DNA of 64,000 nt, from the NCBI GenBank assembly GCA_049889815.1, contig JBMHCR010000013.1, positions 108,713-172,712 of the forward strand, given 5' to 3'. Position 1 is the first letter of the stretch. The number at the start of each line of letters is the position of its first letter. This DNA comes from JBPOFY01 sp049889815. Lineage in GTDB: Bacteria > Verrucomicrobiota > Verrucomicrobiia > Opitutales > Coraliomargaritaceae. Shown piece by piece: positions 9,122 through 17,408 of this stretch. The notes beneath the pieces were generated by a model. That model saw nothing but the letters and a program-made list of their open reading frames with translations, did not search any database and was not told the origin of the DNA. Position numbers and translations under genes: made by a program.

Positions 9122-10543
9122 TTATATGTTGAAGTAGTTTTTCGCGTTATTGAAGCAGATATCTTTGATGAGTTCATCGAGCGGTTCTTTATCGCCTGGG
9201 ATGAGACCGGCTTCGACGTCTTGTCCGATGATTTGGCACAATAGGCGACGGAAATATTCGTGACGCGGGAAACTCAGGAAGCTGCGCGAGTCGGTTAGCA
9301 TACCGACGAACTTATTAAGCAGGCCGACCGCGGAAAGAGTGTCGATCTGTGTGCGCATTCCGGGGATGGTGTCGAGGAACCACCAACCGGAGCCGAGCTG
9401 CATCTTACCAGGTGTCTTGCCGTCTTGGAAGGCTCCCATGAGCACAGCCATTGGGTGGAGCATTGCGGGGTTGACGTGATAAAAAATACACTTCGGTAGC
9501 GCTTCGTCCTTATCGAGGCTATCGAGGAAAGGAGCCATTTTAGTGATGACGCCGTCGTCATAGACCGAGTCGTGGCCGGTGTCGGCGCCAAGGATTTCCC
9601 GGATGCGGGTATTCGGGCGGCGAATCACACCGATGTGAAACTGCATCGCCCAGCCGCGCGCCGCATTCAGTCGGGCGACGTGCTGGAGAATGTAGGTCCA
9701 CCATTGCTCTGCTTCCAAGGCGCTAAGGGCTGTCTCCGAGACGAGCTTTTGATAAATTATTTCCGCTTGTTTGTCGCTGCACTCGGCGTATGGGAAGTGA
9801 TTAATGTCGTGATCGGAGAAACGCCCTCCGTGTTTATGGAAGTAATCGTGCCGCACCTTGAGCGCTTCAAGGTAGCTCTCAGCACTGTCGATTCGAACAC
9901 CGCTGGCTTCGGTCAGTTGCTCGTGCCACTCGTTCCATCCTTTCGGGTCGGTAGTCAGGCTTGCCTTGTCGGGACGGAAGGTCGGGCAGAGCCTCGTCGA
10001 GTGATCTTCCTGTGCAAAGGCGGCATGGTGCACGAGATTGTCGACTGGATCGTCGGTGGTGCCAACGGCGCGCACATCAAATTTCTTTAGTATGTTGTGG
10101 ACGTTAAAATCGGGTTCGCTCAGGCGTGCATTTGACAAATTCCAGATATCGTTGGCGGTATCGGGGCTCAAGACCAAGTCGCAATCGAAGTAGCGCTTTA
10201 GCTCAAGGTGAGTCCAGTTGTGCAGTGGGTTGCGCAGGAGCTGCGGCACGGTGCGGGCCCAGGCGTCGAACTTTTCACGGGCGGAGGCACTCCCGCCGGT
10301 GATCAGCTCCTCCGGTTCGCCTGCTGCTCGCATAGCACGCCATTTGTAGTGATCATGTGCTAACCAGATATCTGCCAAGGTGCCGAAAGTCGCATTTTGG
10401 GCGATTTCGTTGGGTGGTAGGTGGGTATGATAGTCAAAGATCGGCTGTTTCGCAGCGACTTCGTGATAAAGACGCTCAGCCGTTTTGTTCGAGAGGAGGA
10501 AGTTGTCGTTGAGGTAGGCCACCAAGAGTGAAAGTGTTAACAC
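9122..10543 (-). CDS. uxaC: Glucuronate (uronate) isomerase
   Basis: UxaC converts D-glucuronate to D-fructuronate and D-galacturonate to D-tagaturonate, the first step of hexuronate catabolism. The protein is 473 residues, the family's usual size. It has the metal-dependent hydrolase-like motif IFDYHTHLPPNEIA near residue 36, then KWRAMRAAG, the AVGTTDDP loop, the FHIGVIRRPN segment, and LTDSRSFLSFPRHEYFRR near the end. The reported start is a GTG at 10543. Another GTG seven codons in would fit the typical E. coli-like N-terminus better. The neighbours (SDR, 2-hydroxyacid dehydrogenases, AraC) support a uronate catabolic operon. Confidence 0.94.
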   Translation of the reverse strand: MLTLSLLVAYLNDNFLLSNKTAERLYHEVAAKQPIFDYHTHLPPNEIAQNATFGTLADIWLAHDHYKWRAMRAAGEPEELITGGSASAREKFDAWARTVPQLLRNPLHNWTHLELKRYFDCDLVLSPDTANDIWNLSNARLSEPDFNVHNILKKFDVRAVGTTDDPVDNLVHHAAFAQEDHSTRLCPTFRPDKASLTTDPKGWNEWHEQLTEASGVRIDSAESYLEALKVRHDYFHKHGGRFSDHDINHFPYAECSDKQAEIIYQKLVSETALSALEAEQWWTYILQHVARLNAARGWAMQFHIGVIRRPNTRIREILGADTGHDSVYDDGVITKMAPFLDSLDKDEALPKCIFYHVNPAMLHPMAVLMGAFQDGKTPGKMQLGSGWWFLDTIPGMRTQIDTLSAVGLLNKFVGMLTDSRSFLSFPRHEYFRRLLCQIIGQDVEAGLIPGDKEPLDELIKDICFNNAKNYFNI

Positions 10544-10552
10544 TAAGCTTCA

Positions 10553-10605
10553 GTTTTACTCCAAATCTAAATTACAGTGCAGTGAAGTAGAATTAAGAGT
10601 AAGAC
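10553..10605. repeat. Degenerate inverted repeat, probable member 3 of the GTCTTAATC/GATTAAGAC family
   Basis: GTTTTACTC..AAT.CTA on the left pairs imperfectly with GTAGAATTAAGAGTAAGAC on the right around AGTGCA. It lies between uxaC and the SDR gene, the same kind of position as the other two members. More mismatches than in members 1 and 2. Confidence 0.4.
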
Positions 10606-10608
10606 TGG

Positions 10609-11394
10609 TTAGATCGTCATCGATGCGTAGCCACCGTCGACAACGATTTCCGCCCCGTTCATGAAGCTGCCAGCATCACTTGCGAGGAGCAGTGTTGCAC
10701 CGACAAGCTCCTGTGCTTCGCCAAAACGATTGGCTGGTGTGTGTCCCATGATGGAGGCAACGCGCTCGGGAGTGAGCACTTTCTTGTTCTGCTCTGCAGG
10801 GAAGAAGCCTGGCACGATAGTGTTGACGCGCACCTTTTGCTCGGCCCATTCGCGAGCGAGGTTCTTGGAAAGATTGTGTACGGCTGCCTTGGTTGCGGAG
10901 TAGGTGAACACACGGGAGAGTGGGATGATGCCACTCATGGAACCGATATTGATGATGCTGCCGCCTTCGCCGCGCTCGACCAGGTATTTGCCGATGACCT
11001 GAGAAGCGAAAAGCACTGCTTTCAAGTTGGTGTTTAGAATGCTATCGAATTCGTCTCCCTCTATGTCGAAGATCGGAGTGGGGGAGTTCACGCCGGCTCC
11101 GTTGATCAGGATATCGACCTTGCCCGACTTTTCGATGACCTTGTCGAGCAGTGCTTGGATCGATGCCTTGGAATTGACGTCGACCTTTTGAAAATAAGCT
11201 TTGCCGCCAGCAGCCTCGATTTTTTCCAATCGCGCCGCAGCTTTTTCTTCGCTGCGTCCAGCGAGCACGGTTTCCGCGCCCGCCGCTGCAAGTCCTTCTG
11301 CCATTGCGCCGCAGAGTTCGCCTGTGCCGCCGATCACGACAGCTACCTTATTTTCGAGTCCAAAGAGAGTATTTAGGTAGGTTGAGGAAGACAT
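10609..11394 (-). CDS. SDR-family oxidoreductase, probable fructuronate/mannonate-type reductase
   Basis: A 262-residue short-chain dehydrogenase/reductase. The Rossmann motif appears as VAVVIGGTGELCGAMAEGL near residue 18, then LINGAG, the catalytic Ser in INIGSMSG and Tyr-Lys in YSATKAAV, ending with the SDR C-terminus GAEIVVDGGYASMTI. The frame stays open 53 codons further upstream, but the ATG at 11394 starts at the usual distance from the Rossmann fold, so I choose it. Next to UxaC, reduction of D-fructuronate to D-mannonate (an SDR replacement for UxuB) or a 5-keto-sugar-acid reductase role is plausible; this is inferred from context only. It is divergent from the AraC regulator. Confidence 0.85.
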   Translation of the reverse strand: MSSSTYLNTLFGLENKVAVVIGGTGELCGAMAEGLAAAGAETVLAGRSEEKAAARLEKIEAAGGKAYFQKVDVNSKASIQALLDKVIEKSGKVDILINGAGVNSPTPIFDIEGDEFDSILNTNLKAVLFASQVIGKYLVERGEGGSIINIGSMSGIIPLSRVFTYSATKAAVHNLSKNLAREWAEQKVRVNTIVPGFFPAEQNKKVLTPERVASIMGHTPANRFGEAQELVGATLLLASDAGSFMNGAEIVVDGGYASMTI

Positions 11395-11470
11395 TTTTTG
11401 AGAATAACAGAAATTGGAGCGCAGATAAATGGATTGCCCTGCCATAAATTTGCATTTTTTAATCATTTCA

Positions 11471-12295
11471 ATGTCAACGCGGCAAATAGCTCCCTCACTT
11501 CCTTTTGATGCCCTTACATTGGTAGACCGTCCATGGTTTCCATATCTTTGCACGGAGGTGGATTATTGGCAGTGGAAGACCGCGGGTGAAGGGCATTATA
11601 ATTTCTGGGTCGCTTTGTCGGGAGACGGCTATTTGACCTGTGATGGGGAAACCTTTCGCATCAAACCGGGTATGTTTTTCATTTTTTCACCCCGGCAGTC
11701 GATATCCGCTGCGCATTACACGGGACCCCGCATCACTCGTTTTTCTGCGCATTTCAGGCCGACACTGGAGGGGATTGAGATGGACACATTGGATTCGGAT
11801 TTCCGATTTTTGGGAAAAGAGGCCGCTTCCGTTGAGCTGTTGAGAAGGAAAATCGATGCGTTGATGCGGCTGGCTATGCGTCGAGAGGACGATGCCACCT
11901 TGGCTGTGCATTTATTTAAATTAATGCGTGATCTATGCGAAGATGGTGGCGGGCTTGGGGAAGTTGTGGTGCATCCGCGTGTCGCGGAAGCGATTCGCAT
12001 TTTTCGTGAGGCGCCTGGCTCGGTCGAATCGATTAACGAGCTCGCGACACGGTTGGGAGTTTCACGTTCTCATTTTGATCGGGAATTTTCCAATCAGGTA
12101 GGGCAGGCTCCGAAGCAGTTTTTAATCAACTGTAAGATGATTGAGGCGCAGCGTTACTTGGAAAGTAGTCAATTGCGGGTGGGTGAGATCGCCGAGGCAC
12201 TCGGCTATCGCGACATATATTTCTTTAGTAGGCAGTTTAAGCAGTCCTGCGGCATGTCGCCGGTGGCTTACAGGAAGCAGGTTCTCGAAAATTAG
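11471..12295 (+). CDS. AraC-family transcriptional regulator (uronate block)
   Basis: A 274-residue regulator with an N-terminal cupin-like sensing domain (EGHYNFWVALSGDGYLTCDG, then FRIKPGMFFIFSPRQ) and a C-terminal double helix-turn-helix: SINELATRLGVSRSHFDREF, then LRVGEIAEALGYRDIYFFSRQFK and CGMSPVAYRK. The frame is open 14 codons upstream of the chosen ATG, but the sequence there looks non-family. It is divergent from the SDR-uxaC-dehydrogenase genes, so it is the obvious candidate to control them in response to a uronate or derived sugar acid. No operator was identified. Confidence 0.88.
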   Translation: MSTRQIAPSLPFDALTLVDRPWFPYLCTEVDYWQWKTAGEGHYNFWVALSGDGYLTCDGETFRIKPGMFFIFSPRQSISAAHYTGPRITRFSAHFRPTLEGIEMDTLDSDFRFLGKEAASVELLRRKIDALMRLAMRREDDATLAVHLFKLMRDLCEDGGGLGEVVVHPRVAEAIRIFREAPGSVESINELATRLGVSRSHFDREFSNQVGQAPKQFLINCKMIEAQRYLESSQLRVGEIAEALGYRDIYFFSRQFKQSCGMSPVAYRKQVLEN

Positions 12296-12305
12296 GTAAA
12301 GCAGT

Positions 12306-13004
12306 CTAGCTCCTGTATTTATCGATAATCTGCCTGACACCATTTTGAGACTCATATTCGCGAGCGAGTTGATCGCCAATGTAGAACCTTAAAAGGATAC
12401 CTTTGATGGAATGATTGTTCATGACCTCTTTTGGCTCTTTGTTTTTTCCCTGATCAATAGTCTGCGGCGTAGCAGTGATGATTGGGTCGGTTGATACGGT
12501 CTGACTGCTCTGGGCTTTGATGGATTGGATGTTAACAGTCCCTGTGATGACTTTTTCGGTATATTCCTTGTTATACTTAATCTTCTTTTTCTTACCGGTG
12601 CCGATTTCTTCTTTTACCAGATGGGTTTCTTTGATCGGGATGACGTAGTCGATTTTGATATCGTTCACGCTGGTTTTGGACTGGCTATTGAGCTTTATAT
12701 TGAAAACTCGTTTGCCTTTACCTGCAGGGATACGCTCGGTGGTGATAGTGATGTATTTAATCAGCGTATTCAGCTTGCTCCATTCGAGGACTGTATTTTG
12801 TGATGCCTCATCTAGTCGATCCATGGGGATAGGAATCGTCCTGCCCTTTCCGTTGATACGAACATCAACGGTTTTTTTATCGGACCTGTAGTCTTCCAAT
12901 GATGCGGAAATGGATCGCCCATCAGTGCTGGTGAGTGTTGTGAGTTTTGCAAATAGCGTAAGAGGGAGTGCAATCAGAAGGATTTTAAAAAGGGAGGTAT
13001 TCAT
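12306..13004 (-). CDS. Secreted hypothetical protein with SHD1-like segment
   Basis: A 232-residue protein with a clear signal peptide (SLFKILLIALPLTLFAKL). Residues 24-75 (TSTDGRSISASLEDY, a basic stretch, then IPIPMDRLDEASQNTVLEW) match the pattern of SHD1-like modules common in secreted proteins of Verrucomicrobiota and Planctomycetota. A beta-rich middle (IKYITITTERIPAGKGKRVF onwards) follows, with a lysine-rich loop (GTGKKKKIKYNKEY). The function is unknown. A Shine-Dalgarno (CAGGAAG) precedes the ATG, which is unusual in this window. It converges on the AraC gene. Confidence 0.65.
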   Translation of the reverse strand: MNTSLFKILLIALPLTLFAKLTTLTSTDGRSISASLEDYRSDKKTVDVRINGKGRTIPIPMDRLDEASQNTVLEWSKLNTLIKYITITTERIPAGKGKRVFNIKLNSQSKTSVNDIKIDYVIPIKETHLVKEEIGTGKKKKIKYNKEYTEKVITGTVNIQSIKAQSSQTVSTDPIITATPQTIDQGKNKEPKEVMNNHSIKGILLRFYIGDQLAREYESQNGVRQIIDKYRS

Positions 13005-13155
13005 AATAAGGCTTCCTGTATCTACCCGGATTTAGGCATAGAAATTACCTCAAGTGCATAGGGACTCGACTTGTTTTTTCCATGTTCTCGGAGCACTCTT
13101 TTTACGCAGGCAGAGAGAATCTAGTCTCGGAGCAGCGAATTCTTAAAGTCAGGGC

Positions 13156-13614
13156 CTAGGCTAGCGCTCGCGGTAGTGCCTCTTGGCGGTAATTGAAGAT
13201 CGTCTGCAACTGCCTCTTTACAAACATTGCATGTGCTATTGCTCCAAAAGGGCCAAAAGGAAGGACGTAGTTTACACGATCGATAAAGCGAATGCCTTCG
13301 GCAACCTCGGTAATCTCATGGTAGTGATACCATATTTTGTAGGGACCGATCCGTTGTTCATCGACGAACGAGTGTTGCTCTTTGATGTGTTTGAGTTCGG
13401 TCAACCATGTTTGTTTGCCTAGAAACTGGATGCCAACACGGTATTCGATTAGGAGTCCGTTGTACATTTTATCGGGGACCTCAGTGACGATTTCGAACGA
13501 GAGATCCTCTGGTGTGATGGCGTCCAGATTTCTCGGTGAGCTAATGAAGTCCCACGCGCTTGCGAGGTCCGTTTGAATGATTTGTTCGCGGTAGAGCGTG
13601 TGGATTTTTGGCAT
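13156..13614 (-). CDS. SRPBCC (START-like) family protein
   Basis: A 152-residue single-domain protein of the SRPBCC/polyketide-cyclase-like superfamily: N-terminal beta strand YREQIIQTDLASAWDFISSP, NLDAITPEDLSFEI, and the C-terminal long helix HAMFVKRQLQTIFNYRQ. Such proteins form a hydrophobic cavity and bind lipids or other small ligands. It is divergent from the desaturase operon, sharing a 90-base promoter region that carries the GAAAACTTACC motif also found in front of the other half of the lipid island. A lipid-carrier or accessory role in that pathway is inferred. Confidence 0.8.
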   Translation of the reverse strand: MPKIHTLYREQIIQTDLASAWDFISSPRNLDAITPEDLSFEIVTEVPDKMYNGLLIEYRVGIQFLGKQTWLTELKHIKEQHSFVDEQRIGPYKIWYHYHEITEVAEGIRFIDRVNYVLPFGPFGAIAHAMFVKRQLQTIFNYRQEALPRALA

Positions 13615-13638
13615 GCTTAAGAGATCGTTATCTAGGTG

Positions 13639-13670
13639 GAAAACTTACCCGTAAGATTTATGTAAGTTGG
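13639..13670. promoter_or_regulatory. GAAAACTTACC motif and AACTTAC/GTAAGTT dyad between SRPBCC gene and desaturase
   Basis: The 11-mer GAAAACTTACC (13639-13649) recurs exactly at 19746-19756, the other divergent spacer of the lipid island. In both places GTAA follows one or two bases later. Here the motif is also half of an inverted repeat, AACTTAC...GTAAGTT. It could be an operator or a -35-like element for an alternative sigma factor. Confidence 0.45.
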
Positions 13671-13704
13671 ACAAAGAAGCAGCGTTCTCTTAGAAACGTC
13701 GGAT

Positions 13705-14619
13705 ATGCGATCTCTAAGCAAAATTCTCACCCACGCGGTAAATGATGAAGACAATCGCCTGCTCATGGCATCGTCTCCGATTTTCATAATGCATTTACTA
13801 GCACTCGGTGCCTTATTTACTGGCTTCAGTTGGGCAGCGGTGGTGGCACTGGCTGTGACCTATGTTGTGCGGGTTTTCGCCCTGACTGCTGGATTTCATC
13901 GCTATTTTTCACATCGGTCTTTCAAGACAAGCCGCGCCTTTCAGTTCGTGCTCGCATGGGTGGGAACGTCTGCTGCCCAGCTTGGTCCGATGTGGTGGGC
14001 CGCAAATCACCGCCACCATCACCAGTATTCCGACAAAGAGGAGGACATTCATTCGCCGGTAACGAAAGACGCTTTTTGGGCTCACATTGGTTGGGTGCTT
14101 TGCCGTGCATACGGGGATATCCAGCACGACCGCATCAAAGACCTTAGCAAGTACCGCGAACTCCATTTTGTTGATCGTTTTCACGTGCTTCCGGTTTTAT
14201 CCTTGATCGGTGTTCTCTACGCGATCGGGGCAGCTTTGGGTTTTTATTTCCCGAGTCTGGGTACTAGTGGCATGCAAATGGTGATGTGGGGCTTCTTTTT
14301 AAGCACGGTCTTGGTTTACCATGTAACATTTTGTGTGAATTCAGTCACCCACATCGTCGGCAAGAAACGTTTCGACACAGACGATGAGAGTCGCAATAGT
14401 TGGTGGGTTGCCTTACTTACCTTCGGTGAAGGCTGGCACAATAACCATCACCGGTGGCCGTTGTCTGCGCGCCAAGGTATGTATTGGTGGGAACTCGATT
14501 TAACTTTTCTTGGACTCCGAATCCTCGAGAAGATAGGTTTGGTATGGGATTTGAAAGTTTATCCGAAAAAGATATACGATGAGGCAGAAGCAGCTACACT
14601 TAAGGAAAAAGCCGCGTGA
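13705..14619 (+). CDS. Membrane acyl-CoA/acyl-lipid fatty-acid desaturase
   Basis: A 304-residue membrane di-iron desaturase of the delta-9 type. The three histidine boxes are present: HRYFSH near residue 66, HRHHHQYSD near 102, and HNNHHRWPLSARQG near 251. Hydrophobic segments surround them (LALGALFTGFSWAAVVALAV and others). It introduces a double bond into acyl chains using O2 and electrons from a ferredoxin or cytochrome. It starts a three-gene operon with the DUF1295 protein (GTGA overlap) and a CFA-type methyltransferase, so the new double bond may be the substrate for methylation. No Shine-Dalgarno precedes the ATG. Confidence 0.9.
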   Translation: MRSLSKILTHAVNDEDNRLLMASSPIFIMHLLALGALFTGFSWAAVVALAVTYVVRVFALTAGFHRYFSHRSFKTSRAFQFVLAWVGTSAAQLGPMWWAANHRHHHQYSDKEEDIHSPVTKDAFWAHIGWVLCRAYGDIQHDRIKDLSKYRELHFVDRFHVLPVLSLIGVLYAIGAALGFYFPSLGTSGMQMVMWGFFLSTVLVYHVTFCVNSVTHIVGKKRFDTDDESRNSWWVALLTFGEGWHNNHHRWPLSARQGMYWWELDLTFLGLRILEKIGLVWDLKVYPKKIYDEAEAATLKEKAA

Positions 14620-15401
14620 CGGTTTTTTGGATCAGTCTATTTATAGTCGGCTTCGCTTTAGCTAGCCTCGTATATTGGTACGCACTTCGCATCCAATTAA
14701 TGGCCGTCGTAGATCTCATTTGGACGGCTGGACTCGGTTTAGCCGCTCTCGGGTATCTTTTGGTTTTCGGAGTCGATGCACTTCGAGGGTACATTGTTGG
14801 TTTGTCGGTTGTCGTCTGGTCTTTACGGTTGAGTACACACCTTTTCACAGACCGTTTTTTAAAACGTGAAGAAGATCCGCGTTATGTGGCTCTCGCCGAT
14901 TTTTGGGGTAAATCGGCCAAGCGGAATTTCTATTTTCTTTTTCTCGGTCAGGTTTTATTCATCGCACTGTTTCTTTGGCCGGTCTCGATAGCGATGTCGA
15001 CTGTGGCTGAAGGGTGGAACTGGTTCGATTGGCTGGCAGTCGCCATCGCAATCGTTGCTTTTTCTGGTGAGGCGATCGCTGATCAGCAACTGGCGACTTT
15101 TCGCGCTGACCCCAGAAATCAGGGCAAGGTGTATCGTAGCGGATTGTGGCGTTATTCGCGTCATCCGAATTACTTTTTTGAATGGCTGCATTGGTGGGCC
15201 TATGTCGCCTTCGCGTGGACCAGCCCGAACTGGTGGCTCGTTCTGATCGGTCCTGCGGCCATGTATGTTTTCCTCCGCTATCTTACTGGTATTCCCCACG
15301 CCGAGCGCTCTTCGCTGAAGAGTCGAGGTGAGGCGTACCGTCACTACCAACAAACCACAAGTGCCTTTTTTCCATGGATACCACGAGAGCCAGAGTCTTA
15401 G
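14616..15401 (+). CDS. DUF1295 (steroid 5-alpha-reductase-like) membrane protein
   Basis: A 261-residue polytopic membrane protein with about six hydrophobic segments and the C-terminal signature of the DUF1295/steroid-reductase/ICMT fold: GLWRYSRHPNYFFEWLHWW, then a final YRHYQQTTSAFFPW. These proteins bind a nicotinamide or methyl-donor cofactor near that C-terminal region. It starts at GTG, overlapping the desaturase stop by four bases, and its 3' end overlaps the next gene by 28 bases, so translation is tightly coupled. DUF1295 genes often accompany CFA-type methyltransferases and COG2907 oxidoreductases. A reductase step in lipid modification is inferred, not shown. Confidence 0.85.
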   Translation: MTVFWISLFIVGFALASLVYWYALRIQLMAVVDLIWTAGLGLAALGYLLVFGVDALRGYIVGLSVVVWSLRLSTHLFTDRFLKREEDPRYVALADFWGKSAKRNFYFLFLGQVLFIALFLWPVSIAMSTVAEGWNWFDWLAVAIAIVAFSGEAIADQQLATFRADPRNQGKVYRSGLWRYSRHPNYFFEWLHWWAYVAFAWTSPNWWLVLIGPAAMYVFLRYLTGIPHAERSSLKSRGEAYRHYQQTTSAFFPWIPREPES

Positions 15402-16624
15402 ATTCCACCACCAGTGAGCCTAGAAAGCTGAAGCTTTTGGAGCGCGTCTTCGTGAAGCTTATGAGCGGTCTACGGCATGGTAGTCTGCACATCGAGTTTC
15501 CCAGTGGGGCCACAGTTGTCGTCGGAGATCATACTCCACCGATGACGACCTTACGTATCCTGGATACCGCGTTTTTTAAGCGCGTATTGTCGGGCGGCAG
15601 TGTTGGTTTTGGTGAGGCCTATGTGGAAGGACTTTGGACTACTACGGATCTAAGCGAGCTGCTCAAACTGCTCGCACGTAACCAGCGCAACGTTGGTCGT
15701 CTTGGCAAAGGGTTTTCGCTGATCGCCCGCCAGTGGAATCGTTTTCATCACCTCGCTCGTAAAAATACCCTCAGCCAAAGTCGGAAGAATATCCAAGAGC
15801 ATTATGATCTTAGTAACGAGTTCTACGATAATTTCCTCGACCCAACGATGACCTATTCGAGTGCGTATTTTGAGTCCTACTACGAGAGTTTGGAAAAGGC
15901 ACAGTTCAATAAGATCGACCGCATGTTGAATCTAGCGGGGGCGAAAGCAGGTGATTCAATTCTCGAGATCGGTACTGGCTGGGGTGCATTAGCTCTGCGT
16001 GCTGCGCAGCGTGGCTGCAAGGTAACTACGATCACACTTTCGGATGAGCAATTTCTCTTCGCGCAAGAGCGCTTTATAGAGGAAGGTGTTGCCGGCAATA
16101 TCGATCTGCGCATCCAAGACTATCGTAAACTCGAAGGGCAGTTCGACGCGGTCGTTTCCTGCGAAATGATTGAAGCCGTCGGTAAAGAATTCTTGCCAAG
16201 CTATTTCGAAAAGATTCGCGACTGCTTGAAGCCAAGCGCGAAGGCAGTCATTCAAGCGATCACAATCTCTGATGGTCGCTATGAACAGTATTGCAATAGT
16301 TGCGACTGGATCCAAAAGCACATCTTCCCGGGCGGGCACCTGCCATCGCCTATGGCTATTGAGGAGCATGTCTATGAGGCAGGCGAAATGCTGATTGAGC
16401 GTATGGACAGTTTTGGCCGCGACTACGCAGAAACGCTCCGCCGTTGGGCGAAAGCCTTCAATCGCAACCGTGTGAAGATCGATAAACTCGGCTTCGACGC
16501 AGCTTTCCGCCGTAAGTGGAATTACTATTTAAGTTATTGCGAAGCTGGTTTCGATACGGACCTGATCGACGTCCAACACGTTGTGATCCAGAAAGAAGTG
16601 TCGGGGGCTCGTGTTAAACTATAA
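15374..16624 (+). CDS. Cyclopropane-fatty-acyl-phospholipid synthase family methyltransferase (copy 1)
   Basis: A 416-residue SAM-dependent enzyme that methylates double bonds of membrane acyl chains. The N-terminal domain (LHIEFPSGATVVVGDH, then FGEAYVEGLW) and the catalytic domain are both present: HYDLSNEFYDNFLD near residue 140, the SAM motif LEIGTGWGALALRAA near 197, CEMIEAVG, and HIFPGGHLPS near 320. Where E. coli Cfa has the bicarbonate-binding His of a LHTIG segment, this protein reads IQAITI, so the His appears replaced by Gln (by-eye alignment). That may favour methyl, methylene or other products over a cyclopropane. Its 3' end overlaps the convergent DUF1365 gene by 11 bases. Confidence 0.88.
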   Translation: MDTTRARVLDSTTSEPRKLKLLERVFVKLMSGLRHGSLHIEFPSGATVVVGDHTPPMTTLRILDTAFFKRVLSGGSVGFGEAYVEGLWTTTDLSELLKLLARNQRNVGRLGKGFSLIARQWNRFHHLARKNTLSQSRKNIQEHYDLSNEFYDNFLDPTMTYSSAYFESYYESLEKAQFNKIDRMLNLAGAKAGDSILEIGTGWGALALRAAQRGCKVTTITLSDEQFLFAQERFIEEGVAGNIDLRIQDYRKLEGQFDAVVSCEMIEAVGKEFLPSYFEKIRDCLKPSAKAVIQAITISDGRYEQYCNSCDWIQKHIFPGGHLPSPMAIEEHVYEAGEMLIERMDSFGRDYAETLRRWAKAFNRNRVKIDKLGFDAAFRRKWNYYLSYCEAGFDTDLIDVQHVVIQKEVSGARVKL

Positions 16625-17408
16625 TTTGCTCCCGTTGAGGCGTATCCCGATCCACAAGCGTTTGAACCGACTTAGGGCTTGGGCGTGTGAAAACTTTCAA
16701 TCGCTTCTTGTAGTAGAGTTGCGCAGCTTGCCAGAGGATGCGAGGCATACTGTTGAGCGCGGTATCGAATGGATGTAGTAAAGCGTAGCGCCAAATATTT
16801 ACATTTGTTAACGGTCGCGAGGTACCTTCGATCCACGTCTTGAGGATGCATTCTCCTTCGCGGTGGAGGTCGACTCCCAGAAAAATTTCGTCGGCTTCAA
16901 TACGAAAACTGAAATGATACTCGCCACTTAGGTTGTTGAAGGGCGAGACATGGAAATCCTTTCGGCAGCTTGCGGTCCATGCATGCGTGGAGACCTGTTT
17001 AAGTTTCGGTAGCGGATACACATGCCGATCACCGAAGGTATTGTTCACTTCAGCGACGGCTGCGAGCAACTTTTCATCTTTCATACGTAGATGGAAGTTC
17101 ACTGGATTAAATGCATAGCCTAAATAGCGGGGCGAAGTGATGGCGAGTGTATGAGTTGCCTCCTTGCAGGGGATGAGTTGATTGAGCCGCCCTTCAATTG
17201 GGATATTCGATCCATCTAGATAGTCTCTATCGAGAATGCTGAGGGTTCGAAATTCATTGTAGCCAAAGAGGCTGGCTTGTTTTGAAAGTTCACCCACTTC
17301 GCTGAGGTTGAAACCAAAGAATGTTGCTGGATAGGAAAATGCATGCGGCGTCGGGCCGAGTCGCTCGTGGACGACCGAACCGCGATACATCTGTGAGCTT
17401 GAACTCAT
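16614..17408 (-). CDS. DUF1365 family protein
   Basis: A 264-residue protein of the DUF1365 (COG3496) family: YRGSVVHERLGPTPHAFSYP at the N-terminus, YLGYAFNPVNFHL in the middle, NNTFGDRHVYPL, and the family's HVSPFNNLSGEYHF segment. The biochemical role is unknown. DUF1365 is nearly always found between a COG2907 FAD oxidoreductase and a CFA-type methyltransferase, as here, and such groups belong to singlet-oxygen or light-stress regulons in several proteobacteria (established for related clusters, not tested here). Its start overlaps the upstream FAD gene's stop by four bases. Confidence 0.9.
   Translation of the reverse strand: MSSSSQMYRGSVVHERLGPTPHAFSYPATFFGFNLSEVGELSKQASLFGYNEFRTLSILDRDYLDGSNIPIEGRLNQLIPCKEATHTLAITSPRYLGYAFNPVNFHLRMKDEKLLAAVAEVNNTFGDRHVYPLPKLKQVSTHAWTASCRKDFHVSPFNNLSGEYHFSFRIEADEIFLGVDLHREGECILKTWIEGTSRPLTNVNIWRYALLHPFDTALNSMPRILWQAAQLYYKKRLKVFTRPSPKSVQTLVDRDTPQREQIIV

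Noticed and set aside
9572..10090. A 172-codon open frame antisense to uxaC
   Set aside because: Shadow of uxaC, whose conserved motifs run throughout the same region.
13086..13134. Direct repeat TCTCGGAGCA (13086-13095 and 13125-13134)
   Set aside because: Only two copies of a ten-mer in a spacer, with no structure or position that suggests a function.
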